Shown here: positions 5,539 through 6,816 of the stretch, piece after piece
Layout: each line of letters starts with the position of its first letter
How positions within the stretch are numbered: the first letter of the stretch is position 1
Origin: Candidatus Heimdallarchaeota archaeon
Lineage (GTDB): Archaea > Asgardarchaeota > Heimdallarchaeia > Hodarchaeales > S146-22
Assembly (NCBI GenBank): GCA_015520535.1
Contig: WAPZ01000635.1
Coordinates: forward strand, 1-6,816
DNA length: 6,816 nt
Direction: 5' to 3'
Notes under the pieces: model-generated
Told to the model about the DNA's origin: nothing
Databases searched by the model: none
What the model saw: only the letters and a program-made list of their open reading frames with translations
Made by a program: the position numbers and the translations under genes

Positions 5539-5790
5539 ATGCCTAAAAATAGACGATTTAGAAAAGGTGAATTATTTAAAAAGAAAAGAACCCCCGGTGG
5601 ACAATATACATATGTGAGACGGAAGCAAAGAGCTTCAAAGCCAAAATGTATGATCTGTAAACGGCCACTTTTGGGCACGCAACAGCAAGGTGCAAAAACG
5701 CAAAAGCGTCCAGAACGACCGTACGGTGGTCGCTTATGTCTTCAATGCCTTGAAGTAGCGATAGAACGAAGTATTCACCTCAGTACATGA
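5539..5790 (+). CDS. rpl34e: Large ribosomal subunit protein eL34 (L34e)
   Basis: This 83-residue protein of the 50S subunit starts at ATG 5539 (MPKNRRFRKG), chosen by the GGTGA site 5 bases upstream; the extra MNE of a GTG 5530 start is not needed. Family hallmarks are visible: a basic N-terminus, the KKRTPGGQYTYVRRK segment (about 15-29, the RTPGG...V.Y.RRK pattern), two CxxC zinc knuckles (C37/C40 in KCMICKRPLLG and C67/C70 in LCLQCLEVA), and the RPERPYGGRLC signature (57-67). Length is normal for archaeal eL34. It lies downstream of the DUF106 membrane insertase gene, a frequent archaeal arrangement. The cytidylate kinase and eL14 genes that often follow in archaea are absent here; a Zn-ribbon protein gene follows instead. 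Confidence 0.96.
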   Translation: MPKNRRFRKGELFKKKRTPGGQYTYVRRKQRASKPKCMICKRPLLGTQQQGAKTQKRPERPYGGRLCLQCLEVAIERSIHLST

Positions 5791-5870
5791 ACATGCATCA
5801 TATCATGTAATTGAATCAAATAAAATGGAATTAAAGTTCACAAATTGCAATTACGACTTGTTATGTTATG

Positions 5871-5890
5871 TTTTTTCTTCTTTTGTTTTT
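5871..5890 (+). terminator. T-rich terminator after eL34
   Basis: Seventeen of these 20 bases are T, 80 bases after the eL34 stop on the coding strand. This is the kind of T-tract that ends archaeal transcripts without needing a hairpin. Its last T-run flows into TTTTATAAG (about 5886-5894), which could itself serve as a TATA box for the next gene. Confidence 0.45.
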
Positions 5891-6023
5891 ATAAGCGCAG
5901 ATATCACAGTTTGTCTCCGTTGTTGGTGTTGATTGACTACGCGTTAAAATGTTACAATACAACAAGCATCAAATGAACGGGCACTCTTTCATTAAATTAG
6001 AAAGATTGATAGGTGAAAAATAA
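5891..6023 (+). promoter_or_regulatory. Promoter and leader region of the Zn-ribbon gene
   Basis: This spacer holds no gene. GCGTTAAAATGT (5941-5952) is a TATA-like element that would start transcription near 5972, leaving a leader of about 50 bases. TTTTATAAG at its left end is an alternative. CATTAAATTAG near 5991-6001 also looks TATA-like, but would remove the GGTGA ribosome binding site at 6012-6016, so I favour the first. GGTGA lies 7 bases before TTG 6024. Confidence 0.35.
6012..6016 (+). promoter_or_regulatory. Ribosome binding site GGTGA supporting a TTG start
   Basis: GGTGA lies 7 bases before TTG 6024, the first possible start of the frame. The next in-frame Met codon (ATG 6120) would remove the first CxxC knuckle of the protein, so TTG is well supported. 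Confidence 0.65.
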
Positions 6024-6431
6024 TTGCCTCCTAAAAAAACGAAATCAAAATCAAAAATCCGATGTAAAAAATGCAATACAGTTATTAATCCAGCTGAAGT
6101 TCCTCCTAATAAGACATGGACCATGACCTCTCCAATGCCATCTAAAGATGGCTCAATAACGATAACAATAATGGCGACATTTACATGTCCACAATGTCAT
6201 AGCACTGTAAGAGCCACCTTGAAAAAAATCAAAGGCTCAGATATCGATATAGGAAAACCAAAAAAGGCCACACTTTTAGAAATTGTTTCTTCTGTCAAAG
6301 AAAAAACCCCACTAACTGAGATAGCACAACAACTTTCAATGTCTCCACAAAGTGTGCAAAAAGCAATTGAGATCCTCATTAAACGCGGAGAACTCCAGGG
6401 TAAAATTGAAAATGGGGAATATATCCCCTAA
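6024..6431 (+). CDS. Zinc-ribbon protein with C-terminal winged-helix/HTH domain
   Basis: This 135-residue protein starts at TTG 6024, supported by GGTGA 7 bases upstream. A lysine-rich N-terminus (PPKKTKSKSK) precedes a zinc ribbon with C14/C17 (RCKKCNTV) and C55/C58 (FTCPQCHSTV). Between the knuckles the sequence runs VPPNKTWTMTSPMPSKDG, then SITITIMATF (beta). The P-x-K-x-W...P pattern and the trailing ATLKKIK recall short archaeal zinc proteins that I remember being annotated as Cren7-like chromatin proteins; that resemblance is from memory and untested. Residues about 80-135 look like a winged helix: LLEIVSSVKEKTPLTEIAQQL, then MSPQSVQKAIEILIKRGEL as helix-turn-helix and recognition helix, then a minimal wing (GKIENGEYIP) that ends the protein. 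Both ends suggest nucleic-acid binding. It is either a transcription regulator or a chromatin-associated protein, presumably in the cytosol on DNA. It stands alone between eL34 and the converging transporter gene. Confidence 0.82.
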   Translation: MPPKKTKSKSKIRCKKCNTVINPAEVPPNKTWTMTSPMPSKDGSITITIMATFTCPQCHSTVRATLKKIKGSDIDIGKPKKATLLEIVSSVKEKTPLTEIAQQLSMSPQSVQKAIEILIKRGELQGKIENGEYIP

Positions 6432-6494
6432 CTCCCCAAAAAAGTGTTTCTCTCTATTAGTTAGTTTTTTAGCCTTGTTCTACGATAATTAGAT
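6432..6494. terminator. Two-way terminator between convergent genes
   Basis: The 63-base gap carries a T6 run on the plus strand (6465-6470), suited to end the Zn-ribbon gene. An A6 run at 6438-6443, which is T6 on the minus strand, is suited to end the leftward transporter gene. Each tract lies past the stop codon of the gene it would serve. Confidence 0.45.
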
Positions 6495-6816
6495 CTAATT
6501 TGGGTTAGATAAATATACAACGCTGACTTTTTCTTTTTTTTGCATATTATACTGCGGTTCAGATTGCTTGTCTGCGTGCCACATTAATATGCAAGCAATT
6601 AATGAGAGTATAAACCCCAAAGTAACTATAAAATTTAGGGCTTCCATTACATTGATTATACTTATTAAAAAAAATGCTATCGTCGTAAATATTTTAGTTA
6701 GTGTACTTAAGAGTGAGGTCAGCGACGCTCGAGCCGTGTTCGGCAAATTTTCATGGAGGACTTGTTGATGGAAGGGAATCGCCACTTGAGAGCTTAATTT
6801 TGGTGCTACATATAAA
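6495..6816 (-). CDS. C-terminal end of a membrane transporter, probably MFS (5' end outside window)
   Basis: The leftward frame ends at TAG 6495 and stays open to the right edge, so 106 residues are visible and the start lies outside. A GTG at 6785 is only an internal codon: ten more residues (LYVAPKLSSQ) precede it without a stop. The visible part has a loop with NLPNTARASLTSLLS, then two hydrophobic helices (about LLSTLTKIFTTIAFFLISII and ALNFIVTLGFILSLIACILMW), then a short charged cytosolic tail (HADKQSEPQYNMQKKEK). The LP...RAS/T..SL pattern followed by a final pair of helices is typical of the last two transmembrane segments of Major Facilitator Superfamily permeases. The usual Gly-rich turn between these helices is replaced by NVMEA. 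The substrate cannot be told from this fragment. It converges on the Zn-ribbon gene. Confidence 0.65.
   Translation of the reverse strand, partial: LYVAPKLSSQVAIPFHQQVLHENLPNTARASLTSLLSTLTKIFTTIAFFLISIINVMEALNFIVTLGFILSLIACILMWHADKQSEPQYNMQKKEKVSVVYLSNPN

Noticed and set aside
5790..5807. Hairpin-like ACATG...CATGT just after the eL34 stop
   Set aside because: The arms are only five bases in a stretch rich in ATG/CAT words, and no T-run follows directly. The T-tract at 5871-5890 is a better terminator.
6568..6768. Plus-strand frame opposite the transporter fragment, and similar frames opposite the DUF106 gene (4938-5141) and the Zn-ribbon gene (6197-6379)
   Set aside because: The opposite strand in each case has the recognisable protein; these frames have no ribosome binding site or family pattern.

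Overview
This AT-rich window is archaeal. It encodes ribosomal protein eL34, which archaea and eukaryotes have and bacteria lack, and a DUF106/EMC3-type membrane protein, the archaeal Oxa1-superfamily insertase that commonly lies next to eL34. Several genes have GGTGA or GGAGG ribosome binding sites and TATA-like boxes. TTG is used as a start codon at least once with good support (6024) and probably twice (387). The mix of a bacterial/eukaryotic-type MutL, eL34, DUF106 and long coiled-coil/winged-helix proteins would fit an Asgard-like or other mesophilic archaeon. That placement is inference; no single gene here proves it.

Layout, left to right. Positions 1-386 hold no gene I can support, but contain TATA-like elements and palindromes. 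A rightward cluster follows: two tandem coiled-coil proteins, each ending in a winged-helix domain (387-1133 and 1183-1923), then an unrecognised, extremely aromatic-rich protein (1979-2692). Facing it, with a 16-base gap, is a complete leftward mutL (2709-4547). A 275-base divergent promoter region separates mutL from the rightward DUF106/EMC3-family gene (4823-5371). The eL34 gene follows (5539-5790), then a TTG-started gene for a zinc-ribbon plus winged-helix protein (6024-6431). The right edge is the C-terminal end of a leftward, probably MFS-type, transporter that runs off the window (6495-6816).

Functionally, DUF106 and eL34 belong to the translation and membrane-insertion neighbourhood of archaeal genomes, although here each appears to have its own promoter. 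MutL carries every ATPase and endonuclease motif plus a sliding-clamp-binding motif, but no mutS is in view. The most novel-looking part is the left cluster: two architecturally matched coiled-coil/winged-helix proteins that look like a heteromeric filament or DNA-tethering pair, and an orphan neighbour. The Zn-ribbon/winged-helix protein, whose front half resembles small archaeal chromatin-type zinc proteins, is a second point of interest.
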